Positions 24,618 to 33,310 of a stretch of DNA of 64,000 nt are shown piece after piece. Made by a program: the position numbers and the translations under genes. A model generated the notes under the pieces. It searched no databases, had not been told where the DNA came from, and worked only from the letters and a program-made list of their open reading frames with translations. The DNA comes from an uncultured Pelagibacteraceae bacterium. GTDB taxonomy: Bacteria > Pseudomonadota > Alphaproteobacteria > Pelagibacterales > Pelagibacteraceae. The stretch covers positions 103,491 through 167,490 of the forward strand of contig CABYUV010000001.1 of the NCBI GenBank assembly GCA_902522115.1. The letters are read 5' to 3'. Position 1 is the first letter of the stretch. Each line of letters begins with the position of its first letter.

Positions 24618-25946
24618 ATGATTAAAGTTACTTTTATTGGAGCAGGAAGTACTGTATTTATGAAAAATATACTTACAGATATTTTGCTTGAAAAAAATTT
24701 CAGCAACTGTGAAATAGTTTTACAAGATATTGATATAAGAAGATTAAAAACTTCAAATTTGGTAGCAGAAAAAGTTGCAAAATCAATAGGTGCTAATCCA
24801 AAGATTATAATTGAAAAAAATCAAAAAAAAGCACTTAGAGGAGCTGACTTTGTAATTTTAATGTTTCAAATAGGTGGTTATGAGCCTTCTACAGTTATTG
24901 ATTTTGAAATTCCAGCAAAGTATGGATTAAAACAAACTATTGGTGACACTTTAGGTATAGGTGGAATCATGAGAGGGTTGAGAACTGTCCCTGCTTTATT
25001 GTCTGTTGTAAAAGATATGAATGAAGTTTGTCCAAGTGGAATAATGTTACAGTACGTTAATCCTATGGCAATAAATTGTTTGGCATTATCTAAATTTGCA
25101 CCTGAACTTAAATATGTTGGACTTTGTCATTCTGTACAAGGAACTGCTGAAGATTTAGCAAAAGATATTGGTGAAGACATTAAAAATATTAGTTATGAAT
25201 GTTCGGGTATTAATCATATGTCTTTTTTTACTAAATTTGAAAAGATTAACTCTGATGGAACAAAAGAAAATCTTTATCCTAAAATTTTTAAAGCTGGAAA
25301 AGAAAAAACATTCGGAACTAATTGGGATGGATGCACAAATGAAGTTAGATATAAAGTTTTAGAAAAACTTGGATATTTTGTTACTGAATCATCTGAACAC
25401 TTTGCAGAATATACACCGTGGTTTATTAAAAATAACAGAGACGACTTATTAAGTGAATTCAACATTCCAATTAATGAATATATTCGAAGATGTAAAAAAC
25501 AAATTAAAGAATGGGATCAACAAGAACAAAGTTTATTAAATGGGGAAAAATTTGTTTGTCAAAAATCTTTAGAATATGCATCACGAATAATTGTATCAAT
25601 TGTAGACGGCAAAGAAGACACAATAAATGGAAATGTCATAAATAATAAATTAATCTCTAATTTACCAGAAGATTGTTGTGTTGAAGTACCATGCAAAATA
25701 AATAATAAAGGTATTAATCCACAAAAAGTTGATAATTTACCTATGCATTTAGCAAATTTAATGAAAACTAATATAAATGTTCAACAGTTGACTGTTGAAG
25801 CCTTAAAGACAAAAAAAAAGGAGACTATTTATCATGCAGCTATGTTGGATCCACTTACTTCTTCTGTACTAAGTTTAGATCAAATTAGTTCTATGGTAGA
25901 TGAATTATTAATAGCTCACAAAAATTGGATACCAGTATTTAATTAA
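24618..25946 (+). CDS. Glycoside hydrolase family 4, alpha-galactosidase (MelA)-like
   Basis: An NAD+- and Mn2+-dependent glycosidase that works by redox-assisted elimination in the cytoplasm. The ATG at 24618, just after the permease stop, gives 442 residues (E. coli MelA has 451). NAD loop FIGAGSTVF is at 6-14; Cys170 in GLCHSVQGTAEDLA and His200 in SGINHMSFF are the metal ligands. GDTLGIGGIMRGLRT and LQYVNPMAIN are MelA-type blocks, closer to alpha-galactosidase than to 6-phospho-glucosidase members, which fits an ABC (non-PTS) importer delivering unphosphorylated substrate. Possible natural substrates include melibiose, galactinol or galactosylglycerols (inference). Confidence 0.9.
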   Translation: MIKVTFIGAGSTVFMKNILTDILLEKNFSNCEIVLQDIDIRRLKTSNLVAEKVAKSIGANPKIIIEKNQKKALRGADFVILMFQIGGYEPSTVIDFEIPAKYGLKQTIGDTLGIGGIMRGLRTVPALLSVVKDMNEVCPSGIMLQYVNPMAINCLALSKFAPELKYVGLCHSVQGTAEDLAKDIGEDIKNISYECSGINHMSFFTKFEKINSDGTKENLYPKIFKAGKEKTFGTNWDGCTNEVRYKVLEKLGYFVTESSEHFAEYTPWFIKNNRDDLLSEFNIPINEYIRRCKKQIKEWDQQEQSLLNGEKFVCQKSLEYASRIIVSIVDGKEDTINGNVINNKLISNLPEDCCVEVPCKINNKGINPQKVDNLPMHLANLMKTNINVQQLTVEALKTKKKETIYHAAMLDPLTSSVLSLDQISSMVDELLIAHKNWIPVFN

Positions 25947-25947
25947 T

Positions 25948-27309
25948 ATGAAAAATAAATTTCCTAATGGTTTTTTTTGGGGGACGGCTACAGCAAGTTA
26001 CCAAATAGAAGGTGCTACAGATAAAGATGGAAAAAGCAAAAGTATTTGGGATACTTTTACACATACACCAGGAAAAGTTAAAAATAATGAAAACGGAGAT
26101 ACTGCTGTTGATCATTATCATAGATATGAAGAAGATATTGAGCTGATGGCTAATATAAATTTAAATTCATATAGATTTTCTTTAGCATGGACACGAATTA
26201 TTCCAGAGGGGATGGGTAAAATAAATCCTAAAGGAGTAGATTTTTATTCAAGGTTGATAGACAAGTGTTTGGAAAAAAATATTGAGCCTTTCATAACTTT
26301 ATATCATTGGGATCTTCCTCAATCCTTGCAAGATAAAGGGGGTTGGGCAAATAGAGATATAACAAATATATTTTCAGATTACTCAGAGGCTATTGTTAAA
26401 AATTTTGGAGACAGATGTAATCATTTTATCACATTTAATGAACCACAAGTTTTTACTATTCATGGATATGTAGATGGTTACATGGCTCCAGGATATAAGG
26501 ATTTAGAAAAATACTTTGAATCAATACATAATGTTAATGTTGCACATGGTACAGCTTTTCAAGCAATGAAATCTTTAAATAATAATATAAAAATTGGCTG
26601 TACTTTAAATATGGCGCCATGTATTCCTGCCACAAAATCAAGTGGAGATCTTCATGCAACTAAATTATTCGATACTTATTGGAATAGATCATTTGCCGAC
26701 CCTATGTACCTTGGAAGATATCCTGAATTACTAATTAATGATGTCTCAAAATATATTCAACAAGATGATATGAAAACTATTTTTCAAAAAAATGATTTTA
26801 TTGGATTAAATCATTATCAGCATATTAGAATTAAAGCTGATAATAAAAATTTACTTAAAGCAAGAGGAGCATTCAATGATGAATTACCTTTTGGTATTGA
26901 TGATAAAGATGCAAAGTTAACTCTTATGGGATGGGAAATTGTTCCAGATGCTTATTATGATCAAATTATGGATTTAAAAAATAATTATGGAAATCCGGAT
27001 ATTTATCTAACTGAAAATGGTGCAGCATATCCAGATTTAATTGAAAAAAATGGAGAAATTAACGACAACGATCGTATTGATTACTTTAAGAAGTATTTAA
27101 GTGCTGTAAAAAAATCAATTGATAATGGAGCTAAAGTTAAAAGCTACTTTGCATGGACATTTATGGATAATTTTGAATGGGCGTTAGGTTTTGAAAAGAG
27201 ATTTGGGATAGTACATGTTGATTTTAAAACTTTAAAAAGAACACCTAAAAAATCATATTATTTTTTTAAAAAACTTGTAGAACAAAATTCAATTCCTTTA
27301 GATTTTTAA
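25948..27309 (+). CDS. Glycoside hydrolase family 1 beta-glucosidase
   Basis: A retaining beta-glycosidase, 453 residues, no signal peptide, so cytoplasmic. The acid/base Glu165 is in TFNEPQVF and the nucleophile Glu356 is in YLTENGAAY. Other GH1 landmarks are the opening FPNGFFWGTATASYQIEG, TLYHWDLPQSL (116-126) and FMDNFEWALGFEKRFG near the C-terminus. It is 1 bp after GH4. The operon can thus handle both alpha- and beta-linked glycosides after import. Beta-glucosidase, beta-galactosidase and beta-fucosidase activities often coexist in this family. Confidence 0.93.
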   Translation: MKNKFPNGFFWGTATASYQIEGATDKDGKSKSIWDTFTHTPGKVKNNENGDTAVDHYHRYEEDIELMANINLNSYRFSLAWTRIIPEGMGKINPKGVDFYSRLIDKCLEKNIEPFITLYHWDLPQSLQDKGGWANRDITNIFSDYSEAIVKNFGDRCNHFITFNEPQVFTIHGYVDGYMAPGYKDLEKYFESIHNVNVAHGTAFQAMKSLNNNIKIGCTLNMAPCIPATKSSGDLHATKLFDTYWNRSFADPMYLGRYPELLINDVSKYIQQDDMKTIFQKNDFIGLNHYQHIRIKADNKNLLKARGAFNDELPFGIDDKDAKLTLMGWEIVPDAYYDQIMDLKNNYGNPDIYLTENGAAYPDLIEKNGEINDNDRIDYFKKYLSAVKKSIDNGAKVKSYFAWTFMDNFEWALGFEKRFGIVHVDFKTLKRTPKKSYYFFKKLVEQNSIPLDF

Positions 27310-27348
27310 TTAATTAAATCTAAATAAAAACTTATTAAAAAAGATAAA

Positions 27349-28425
27349 TTATTTAAAAGCTAAATTATTTTCGTCAAATAAATGACATTTATTTAGATCA
27401 AAACTTAAGCTTAAATTGTCTCCAATATTAGCTGAATTCTCACCATCTGTTTGAACAACTAATGGTTCTCCTTCTTTCTCTAAATATAGAAATGTAGATG
27501 AACCTAATTTTTCAATCACAAATACCTTACTATTCCAACATTTTTCACCAGAATTTATTAAGATATGTTCAGGTCTGATACCAATCTTTACACTATCACC
27601 AGGTGAAGCTTTATCTGAAGTTTTTGGAACAATAATTTTTCCTTGTCCTGAAATTTCAACTTCGGTTCCATAGCTATTAGAGCTTATAACTTTAGAATTG
27701 ATAAAGTTCATCTTTGGTGAACCAATAAAACCACCAACAAATAAATTTTCTGGTTCATTGTATAATTTTAAAGGTGATCCTTTTTGAGATACTATTCCAT
27801 GATCTAATACAACTATGTCATCTGCAAGAGTCATTGCTTCAGTTTGATCGTGGGTAACATAAATCATCGTTGCATTTAATTGATCATGTAATTTAGCAAG
27901 CTCTACTCTCATTTGAACTCTTAAAGCTGCATCTAAATTAGATAAAGGTTCATCAAATAAAAATACTTTTGGCTTTCTTGTAATTGCTCTACCAATTGCA
28001 ACTCTTTGTCTTTGCCCTCCTGACAATTGTTTTGGTTTTCTCTCCAAGTATTCCTCAATTTGAAGAATTTTAGCAGCCTCCATAACTCTCTCTGTAATTT
28101 CTTCTTTAGATTTTTTTTCAATCTCTAAACCAAAAGCCATGTTATCGAACACTGTCATGTGTGGATACAAAGCATATGATTGAAAGACCATTGCTATATT
28201 TCTTTCTGATGGTGGAAGATCATTAATAACTTCTCCGTCAATTGAAATTGTTCCTGAGTTAACCTCTTCTAAACCAGCAATCATTCTTAGCATTGTTGAC
28301 TTACCACAGCCACTTGGCCCAACAAATACAGTGAAAGATTCACTTTTAATTTCTAGAGATACATCTTTGATTACATGTGTAGACCCAAAAGATTTATTTA
28401 TATTCGAAATATTTATCTCTGCCAT
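27349..28425 (-). CDS. ABC sugar transporter ATP-binding protein (UgpC/MsmK-like)
   Basis: A 358-residue CUT1-type ATPase. It has Walker A GPSGCGKST, Q-loop VFQSYALYPHMTV, canonical signature LSGGQRQRV, Walker B FLFDEPLSNLD, switch His in THDQTEA and a C-terminal OB-fold regulatory domain (IGIRPEHILI). It faces the GH1 gene with a 39-bp gap on the opposite strand. The permease operon at 22844 lacks its own ATPase, so this is its likely motor, and it could also serve other importers as MsmK does. Confidence 0.92.
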   Translation of the reverse strand: MAEINISNINKSFGSTHVIKDVSLEIKSESFTVFVGPSGCGKSTMLRMIAGLEEVNSGTISIDGEVINDLPPSERNIAMVFQSYALYPHMTVFDNMAFGLEIEKKSKEEITERVMEAAKILQIEEYLERKPKQLSGGQRQRVAIGRAITRKPKVFLFDEPLSNLDAALRVQMRVELAKLHDQLNATMIYVTHDQTEAMTLADDIVVLDHGIVSQKGSPLKLYNEPENLFVGGFIGSPKMNFINSKVISSNSYGTEVEISGQGKIIVPKTSDKASPGDSVKIGIRPEHILINSGEKCWNSKVFVIEKLGSSTFLYLEKEGEPLVVQTDGENSANIGDNLSLSFDLNKCHLFDENNLAFK

Positions 28426-28517
28426 CTTGAGTTAATATTGTTTTTAAGTATTTATTCATAATTTTTAAGTTAATTCAATCATGATTAATTTTGTTAATTA
28501 TGATATCTTTAACTATA

Positions 28518-29510
28518 ATGAAAATTTTAAGAGATAGTTTTGGTAGAACCTTTCCATATATAAGGCTTTCAATTACTGATGTATGTAACTTTAAATGTGG
28601 ATATTGTTTACCTAATGGTTATCAAATTGATAAAAGTGACAACAGAAAATTTCTACACCTGGAAGAAATTAAACGTTTAGCAAAAGTTTTTTCAAAATTA
28701 GGTGTATGTAAAATAAGACTTACAGGTGGCGAACCAACGGTAAGAAAAGATTTTTTTGATATAATCAAGATCTTAAAAAATGAAGCTGGAATAAAAAAAG
28801 TTGTAATTACGACAAACGGTTATCACTTAGATAAAAAAGCAAAGATGTTTGTGGATAGTGGCTTAAATGGTATTAATATTAGTATTGATAGTTTGGATAG
28901 AAATATATTTAAAAAAGTTACAGGTCATGATCGACTGCCCGAGATTTTAAAAGGAATAAAAAATCTTCAAGATTTATATTTTGAAAATATCAAGATTAAT
29001 GCCGTGCTTTTAAATGGAATAAATTCATCTGATAAAGATTTTGAAACTTGGGCAGAATTTATTAAAGCGAACAAAATTGATTTTAGATATATAGAATTAA
29101 TGCAAACAGGAGATAACTTAGATTATTTTAAAAAATACCATATATCTTCGAAAATTTTTAAAGAATACTTAAATAAAAATAATTGGATTTTTCAAACATT
29201 AGGCAAGGATTCAGGACCATCACTAAATTTTATCAATCCAGAATACAAAGGGAAATTTGGAATTATAGCGCCCTATTCTAAAGATTTTTGTAGAAGCTGT
29301 AATCGTTTAAGAATTACATCTAGAGGAGATCTGAGATTATGTCTATTTGGTAATACTGGAATAAGTATAAGACATTTGTTGCAAAAAGATGATCAAATAG
29401 ATGAATTGCAAGATCTCATAATGGGACAAATAAAGTTTAAAAAAGAAACCCACTATTTAGAGCTTGGTGAAACTGGTTTAACTAAAAATTTATCTACTAC
29501 GGGTGGTTAA
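28518..29510 (+). CDS. moaA: GTP 3',8-cyclase, molybdenum cofactor biosynthesis
   Basis: A radical-SAM enzyme that, with MoaC, converts GTP to cyclic pyranopterin monophosphate. The ATG at 28518 gives 330 residues, as in E. coli (329); the upstream in-frame TTG at 28491 adds only nine hydrophobic residues and is less likely. The SAM cluster Cys are 23, 27 and 30 (CNFKCGYC). The C-terminal second cluster is in FCRSCNRLRI...LRLCLFG, and the essential Gly-Gly tail is TTGG. Those tail codons (GGGTGG) also form the ribosome binding site of moaC, whose ATG overlaps the stop. Confidence 0.96.
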   Translation: MKILRDSFGRTFPYIRLSITDVCNFKCGYCLPNGYQIDKSDNRKFLHLEEIKRLAKVFSKLGVCKIRLTGGEPTVRKDFFDIIKILKNEAGIKKVVITTNGYHLDKKAKMFVDSGLNGINISIDSLDRNIFKKVTGHDRLPEILKGIKNLQDLYFENIKINAVLLNGINSSDKDFETWAEFIKANKIDFRYIELMQTGDNLDYFKKYHISSKIFKEYLNKNNWIFQTLGKDSGPSLNFINPEYKGKFGIIAPYSKDFCRSCNRLRITSRGDLRLCLFGNTGISIRHLLQKDDQIDELQDLIMGQIKFKKETHYLELGETGLTKNLSTTGG

Positions 29511-30070
29511 TGTCTAAATTAAAAATTATAAATCAAGAGGAACTTAAAGATTGGGCGAAAGAAGTATTTCAAAAAAATTCTTTCAACATGGTTGATGTTT
29601 CTTCAAAAAAAGAAACTTTTAGAAGAGCGCTTGCGTCAGGTAAAATTTATGTAGGAAAAGAAGTTTTTGATCTAATTAAAAATAAAAAGATGCCTAAGGG
29701 AGACCCTATTACATTAGCAGAAGTTTCAGCTGTACTAGGTGTAAAAAAAACAAGTGAACTTATTCCTTTATGTCACCCACTTCCTATTGACCATACAGCT
29801 ACCAAAATAATTATGAATGAAATAGACAGTTCATTAGAAGTTTTTTGTGTGGTTTCAGCGGTGGCAAAAACAGGTGTTGAGATGGAAGCTATAATGGGTG
29901 TTAACTCTGCATTGATAACAATTTACGATTTAAGCAAAATAGTAAATCCACATCTTAAAATTGATAATATAAAATTGTTAATTAAAGAAGGTGGAAAAAG
30001 TGGATTGTGGAAAAACCCTGATGGGCTTCCAGATTTTTTAAAAAATATTTTTTATGAAAATATCAGTTGA
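29510..30070 (+). CDS. moaC: Cyclic pyranopterin monophosphate synthase
   Basis: Catalyses the second half of the MoaA/MoaC reaction. The protein has 186 residues, about 25 more than E. coli MoaC, mostly N-terminal (before FNMVDVSSKKETFR). Active-site blocks are LIPLCHPLPIDHT and TGVEMEAIMGVNSAL, with the catalytic Lys in DLSKIV and in KEGGKSG. The upstream ATG is supported by the GGGTGG ribosome binding site and TAATG overlap with moaA; Met27 could be an alternative start. The end overlaps moaD by 17 bp. Confidence 0.95.
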   Translation: MSKLKIINQEELKDWAKEVFQKNSFNMVDVSSKKETFRRALASGKIYVGKEVFDLIKNKKMPKGDPITLAEVSAVLGVKKTSELIPLCHPLPIDHTATKIIMNEIDSSLEVFCVVSAVAKTGVEMEAIMGVNSALITIYDLSKIVNPHLKIDNIKLLIKEGGKSGLWKNPDGLPDFLKNIFYENIS

Positions 30071-30323
30071 ACTATTTGGCGCGGCTAGAGAATTAAGTAA
30101 TAAATCACATTTAGACTTTGATTTAATTGAAAATTCCTCAATTAAAGATCTTAGAAACCATATGATAAACTTTATTGATTTAAATTTTAAAGGAAATGAA
30201 ACGTTCAAAAAAATTATCAAATCGTCAGCTTTTTGTTCATCAGATGATAAAATTGTCTCAGACAATTATAAAATACTTAAAAAACAAAACTTTAGCATTA
30301 TACCTCCTATAGGAGGCGGTTAA
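30054..30323 (+). CDS. moaD: Molybdopterin synthase sulfur carrier subunit
   Basis: A ubiquitin-like sulfur carrier, 89 residues, whose C-terminal Gly becomes a thiocarboxylate and donates sulfur to MoaE. It begins KISVELFGAARELS, typical of MoaD, and ends IPPIGGG. The Gly codons GGAGGCGGT double as the ribosome binding site of moaE, whose ATG overlaps the moaD stop. It overlaps moaC by 17 bp. Confidence 0.94.
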   Translation: MKISVELFGAARELSNKSHLDFDLIENSSIKDLRNHMINFIDLNFKGNETFKKIIKSSAFCSSDDKIVSDNYKILKKQNFSIIPPIGGG

Positions 30324-30769
30324 TGCTACATATTAAAATTATTGATTCTTCAAAAAATGAAAAAATTGAAATTTCAAAAGCAGAAAAATTTTTAAATCAA
30401 TCTAAATTTGGAGCTGTAATATATTTTGTTGGAACTGTAAGAGATTTAAATGAAAATAAGATAGTAACTGGTATTACATATGACGCCAAAGATAGTATGG
30501 TTATAAGAAGTTTTGAGGAAATTTACGAAGAGGCAGATAATAAATTAAATATAAAAGAGAAATCAGTATTTATAGAGCATGTTAAAGGATATGTAGATTT
30601 AAAAGAAAAAAGCATTATTATTGGTGTAGCTTGTAAACATAGAGATGAAGCATTTGTATTATCTAGATATATAATTGAAGAGATTAAAAAAAGATCACCA
30701 ATTTGGAAAAAAGAACATTATAAAAATGAAGAAAGTGAATGGTTAAAAGGGATATCTATAAATAATTGA
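30323..30769 (+). CDS. moaE: Molybdopterin synthase catalytic subunit
   Basis: Converts cyclic pyranopterin monophosphate to molybdopterin together with MoaD. The 148 residues match the family. FGAVIYFVGTVRDLNENK, ITYDAKDSM and KHRDEAFVLSRYIIEEIKKRSPIWKKE are MoaE blocks; Lys in the last block (WKKEH) is the active-site region. TAATG overlap with moaD gives coupled 1:1 synthesis. The msrP gene follows after 1 bp. Confidence 0.95.
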   Translation: MLHIKIIDSSKNEKIEISKAEKFLNQSKFGAVIYFVGTVRDLNENKIVTGITYDAKDSMVIRSFEEIYEEADNKLNIKEKSVFIEHVKGYVDLKEKSIIIGVACKHRDEAFVLSRYIIEEIKKRSPIWKKEHYKNEESEWLKGISINN

Positions 30770-30770
30770 A

Positions 30771-31676
30771 ATGATAAAATTTAAAAATTCAGAAATTACA
30801 CCAGAAAATATTTATATAAACAGAAGATCTTTCATTAAATCTATAGGTCTTGGTGCAAGCTCTTTAGCGATATCCGCAATACCTTTTGCCAATAAATCTT
30901 CAGCGAGTGAAAGAGATAAATTAACAAGTTATAAAGATATAACGACTTATAATAATTATTACGAATTTGGAACATCAAAAAGTGACCCTTATAAAAATTC
31001 TCAAACATTTAAAACAACTCCTTGGGAAATAACTATTGAGGGGGAAGTTGAAAAACCAATTAAATTATCTATGGAGGAAATCTCAGAAATGTTTGTTTCT
31101 GAAGAAAGAATATATCGATTAAGATGTGTTGAGGGTTGGTCAATGGTTATTCCATGGATGGGCTTTTCTTTAAGCGAATTACTTTCAAAGGTTAATCCAA
31201 CTAATAAGGCGAAATTTGTTGAATTTGAAAGTGTATACGATCCCGCACAAATGAAAGGTCAAAGATACCCTGTTTTAAATTGGCCATACAATGAAGGCTT
31301 AAGAATTGATGAAGCAATGCATCCTTTAACAACAGTTGTAACTGGCTTGTATGGTAAAAAACTCCCCAATCAAAATGGGGCACCGCTAAGAATTTTTATT
31401 CCCTGGAAATATGGTTTTAAAAGTGCCAAAGCAATTGTTAAAATTAAATTTGTCGAAAACATGCCTACTTCTTCGTGGATGTGGGCTTCGCCTAGAGAAT
31501 ATGGATTTTACTCAAATGTTAATCCTAATGTCAATCATCCAAGATGGTCACAGGCAACTGAAAGAGTAATTGGAGAAGGTGTGTGGGCTCCAAGGATTAA
31601 AACTTTGATGTTTAATGGCTACGGTGATGAAGTAGCAAATTTATATACTGGTATGGATCTAAAAAAATACTTTTAA
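30771..31676 (+). CDS. msrP: Protein-methionine-sulfoxide reductase catalytic subunit, molybdoenzyme
   Basis: A periplasmic molybdopterin enzyme that repairs methionine sulfoxide in proteins. The 301 residues match MsrP (YedY). A twin-arginine signal is visible at 18-46 (NRRSFIKS, then a hydrophobic run and a Ser-Ala cleavage region), as needed for a folded Moco enzyme. Cys119 in YRLRCVEGWSMVIPW is the Mo ligand. It is fused in one transcript with the moa genes and overlaps msrQ (TAATG), so the cofactor and its client enzyme are made together. Confidence 0.95.
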   Translation: MIKFKNSEITPENIYINRRSFIKSIGLGASSLAISAIPFANKSSASERDKLTSYKDITTYNNYYEFGTSKSDPYKNSQTFKTTPWEITIEGEVEKPIKLSMEEISEMFVSEERIYRLRCVEGWSMVIPWMGFSLSELLSKVNPTNKAKFVEFESVYDPAQMKGQRYPVLNWPYNEGLRIDEAMHPLTTVVTGLYGKKLPNQNGAPLRIFIPWKYGFKSAKAIVKIKFVENMPTSSWMWASPREYGFYSNVNPNVNHPRWSQATERVIGEGVWAPRIKTLMFNGYGDEVANLYTGMDLKKYF

Positions 31677-32254
31677 TGATAAAGTATTTTAAGCCAAGCA
31701 TTTTCATATTAAGCACAATTCCATTTCTATTTATAACTTATAAAATTTTTTTTAATAAATTAGGACCAGAACCAGTTAAAGAAATAACTCATTTTACAGG
31801 AGAATGGACTTTAATTTTTATATGTTTAACATTGTCAATGAGTCCATTACAGAAATTTACTAATTTAAATTATTGGATAAAAATAAGAAGAATGTTGGGA
31901 TTGTTTGTTTTTTTTTATGCCTCATTGCATTTATTAACTTATATTGGCATAGACTATAGATTTAGCTGGCAACCAATTTTTGATGATGTTGTTAAAAAAA
32001 AATACATTTTTGTTGGTTTTGCTGCTTGGATTTTGTTGATACCACTAACAATAACTTCTTCACAAAAGATGATGTTATTGCTTAAACAAAATTGGAAAAA
32101 ATTACACAGACTAATATATGTTATTGCAATTTTAGGTTCTTTGCATTTTATTTGGCTATCTAAAACTATATATTTTAAACCTTTAATTTACTTTGTGCTT
32201 ATAACATTTTTACTAATTCTAAGAATAAAAGTTAAAAGAATATTTGAAAAATGA
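31676..32254 (+). CDS. msrQ: Heme-binding membrane subunit MsrQ
   Basis: Delivers electrons from the respiratory chain to MsrP. The 192 residues form about six membrane segments of the ferric reductase-like fold. Candidate heme ligands are His in SLHLLTYIG, KKLHRLIYV and GSLHFIWL. It overlaps msrP by 1 bp and the following XdhC-type gene by 4 bp (ATGA). Confidence 0.93.
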   Translation: MIKYFKPSIFILSTIPFLFITYKIFFNKLGPEPVKEITHFTGEWTLIFICLTLSMSPLQKFTNLNYWIKIRRMLGLFVFFYASLHLLTYIGIDYRFSWQPIFDDVVKKKYIFVGFAAWILLIPLTITSSQKMMLLLKQNWKKLHRLIYVIAILGSLHFIWLSKTIYFKPLIYFVLITFLLILRIKVKRIFEK

Positions 32255-32580
32255 GTAATTTTATTGAAAAAAAAATATTTGAAGAAGCAGATAATTGGTT
32301 AAAAAATAATAAAAAAGTTTCATTAGCTACAGTTGTCCAAACATGGGGTTCATCACCATTAGGAATTGGTAGTAGAATGATAGTAAGTGAAGATGGAAAT
32401 TTTTTAGGATCTGTCTCTGGAGGCTGTGTAGAAGCTAAAGTCGTTGAGGAATGTATATCTTTAATGAAAACTAAAAAAATTTGTAAGAAAATAGACTTTA
32501 AAGTCTCGGATGAAAATGCGTGGGAAATAGGATTAGCCTGTGGTGGTGATATTTCAATTTATATTGAAGAAATTAAATAA
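32251..32580 (+). CDS. XdhC/CoxI N-terminal domain protein
   Basis: A 109-residue protein with the CoxI/XdhC N-terminal domain: ATVVQTWGSSPLGIGSRMIV, GSVSGGCVEAKVVEE and CGGDISIYIEE. XdhC-family proteins bind Moco and help sulfurate or insert it into xanthine dehydrogenase-family enzymes. Full-length XdhC also has a C-terminal Rossmann domain; here that domain is the next gene, starting at the ATG that overlaps this stop by one base. The split falls between domains, so it looks like two functional subunits and not a frameshift. Confidence 0.85.
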   Translation: MSNFIEKKIFEEADNWLKNNKKVSLATVVQTWGSSPLGIGSRMIVSEDGNFLGSVSGGCVEAKVVEECISLMKTKKICKKIDFKVSDENAWEIGLACGGDISIYIEEIK

Positions 32581-33260
32581 TGAAAATAGAAATAATCAGA
32601 GAAACTTTAAAAAATAAATCTTTAAATAAAGAATTTGCACTCATAACAAATTTAATTAATGGAGAAAGTGAAATATTTTTTCCTGGAAATAATCCTAGTG
32701 GAATGTTTTCAAAGTATTCAGAGGAAATAGAAAAAATATTTCATTCAAATAAAAATGGTATAATAGAAAATACAGAAATATTTGTTCAAACATATAAAAA
32801 TCCAATTAAAGTAATCATTGTAGGAGCTGTTGATATTTCAATGTATTTAATTGATTTCGCTAAAAATTTAAATTTTGAGATTATTATCGTTGATCCAAGA
32901 GGATATTTTGCGTCCAAAGAAAGGTTTCCAGATACAAAAATCATTAATAAATGGCCCAATGAAGCTTTTGATGAAATAGAAACTAATACAAAGACTGCTT
33001 TGGTTACTTTAACTCACGATCCAAAAATTGATGACCCTGCCTTACAGTATGCATTAAAAAATAAATTTTTTTATATTGGCGCCCTAGGAAGTAAAAAAAC
33101 ACATGAAAAAAGATGCTCAAGATTGGTAGAAGCTGGTTTTAAAAAAGTAGAGTTAGAAAAAATAAATGGACCAATTGGCATTAAGTTAGGAGGAAAATCA
33201 CCCTCTGAAATAGCGTTATCAATAATTTCACAACTGGTTTCCGAAAAATATAAAAAGTAA
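32580..33260 (+). CDS. XdhC Rossmann-domain protein
   Basis: A 226-residue protein matching the C-terminal half of XdhC. About 80 N-terminal residues of unclear role precede the Rossmann segment (VIIVGAVDISMYLIDFA), then VDPRGYFASKERFP, VTLTHDPKIDDPAL, GALGSKKTHEKR and the closing IGIKLGGKSPSEIALSI. It forms a pair with the preceding CoxI-like gene. No xanthine dehydrogenase or CO dehydrogenase-type client gene is in the window. Confidence 0.85.
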   Translation: MKIEIIRETLKNKSLNKEFALITNLINGESEIFFPGNNPSGMFSKYSEEIEKIFHSNKNGIIENTEIFVQTYKNPIKVIIVGAVDISMYLIDFAKNLNFEIIIVDPRGYFASKERFPDTKIINKWPNEAFDEIETNTKTALVTLTHDPKIDDPALQYALKNKFFYIGALGSKKTHEKRCSRLVEAGFKKVELEKINGPIGIKLGGKSPSEIALSIISQLVSEKYKK

Positions 33261-33310
33261 ATATAAATTTATTTATTGTGTTGATCGTTTTTGTGATTAA
33301 TACTTTGTTC

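Noticed and set aside
28491..28517. TTG start extending moaA by nine residues
   Set aside because: The ATG at 28518 gives the family length and N-terminus; the extra residues are not seen in MoaA.
32251..33260. Frameshift-broken xdhC pseudogene
   Set aside because: Both halves have intact domains and the second has a well-placed ATG overlapping the first stop, so a natural split is more likely.
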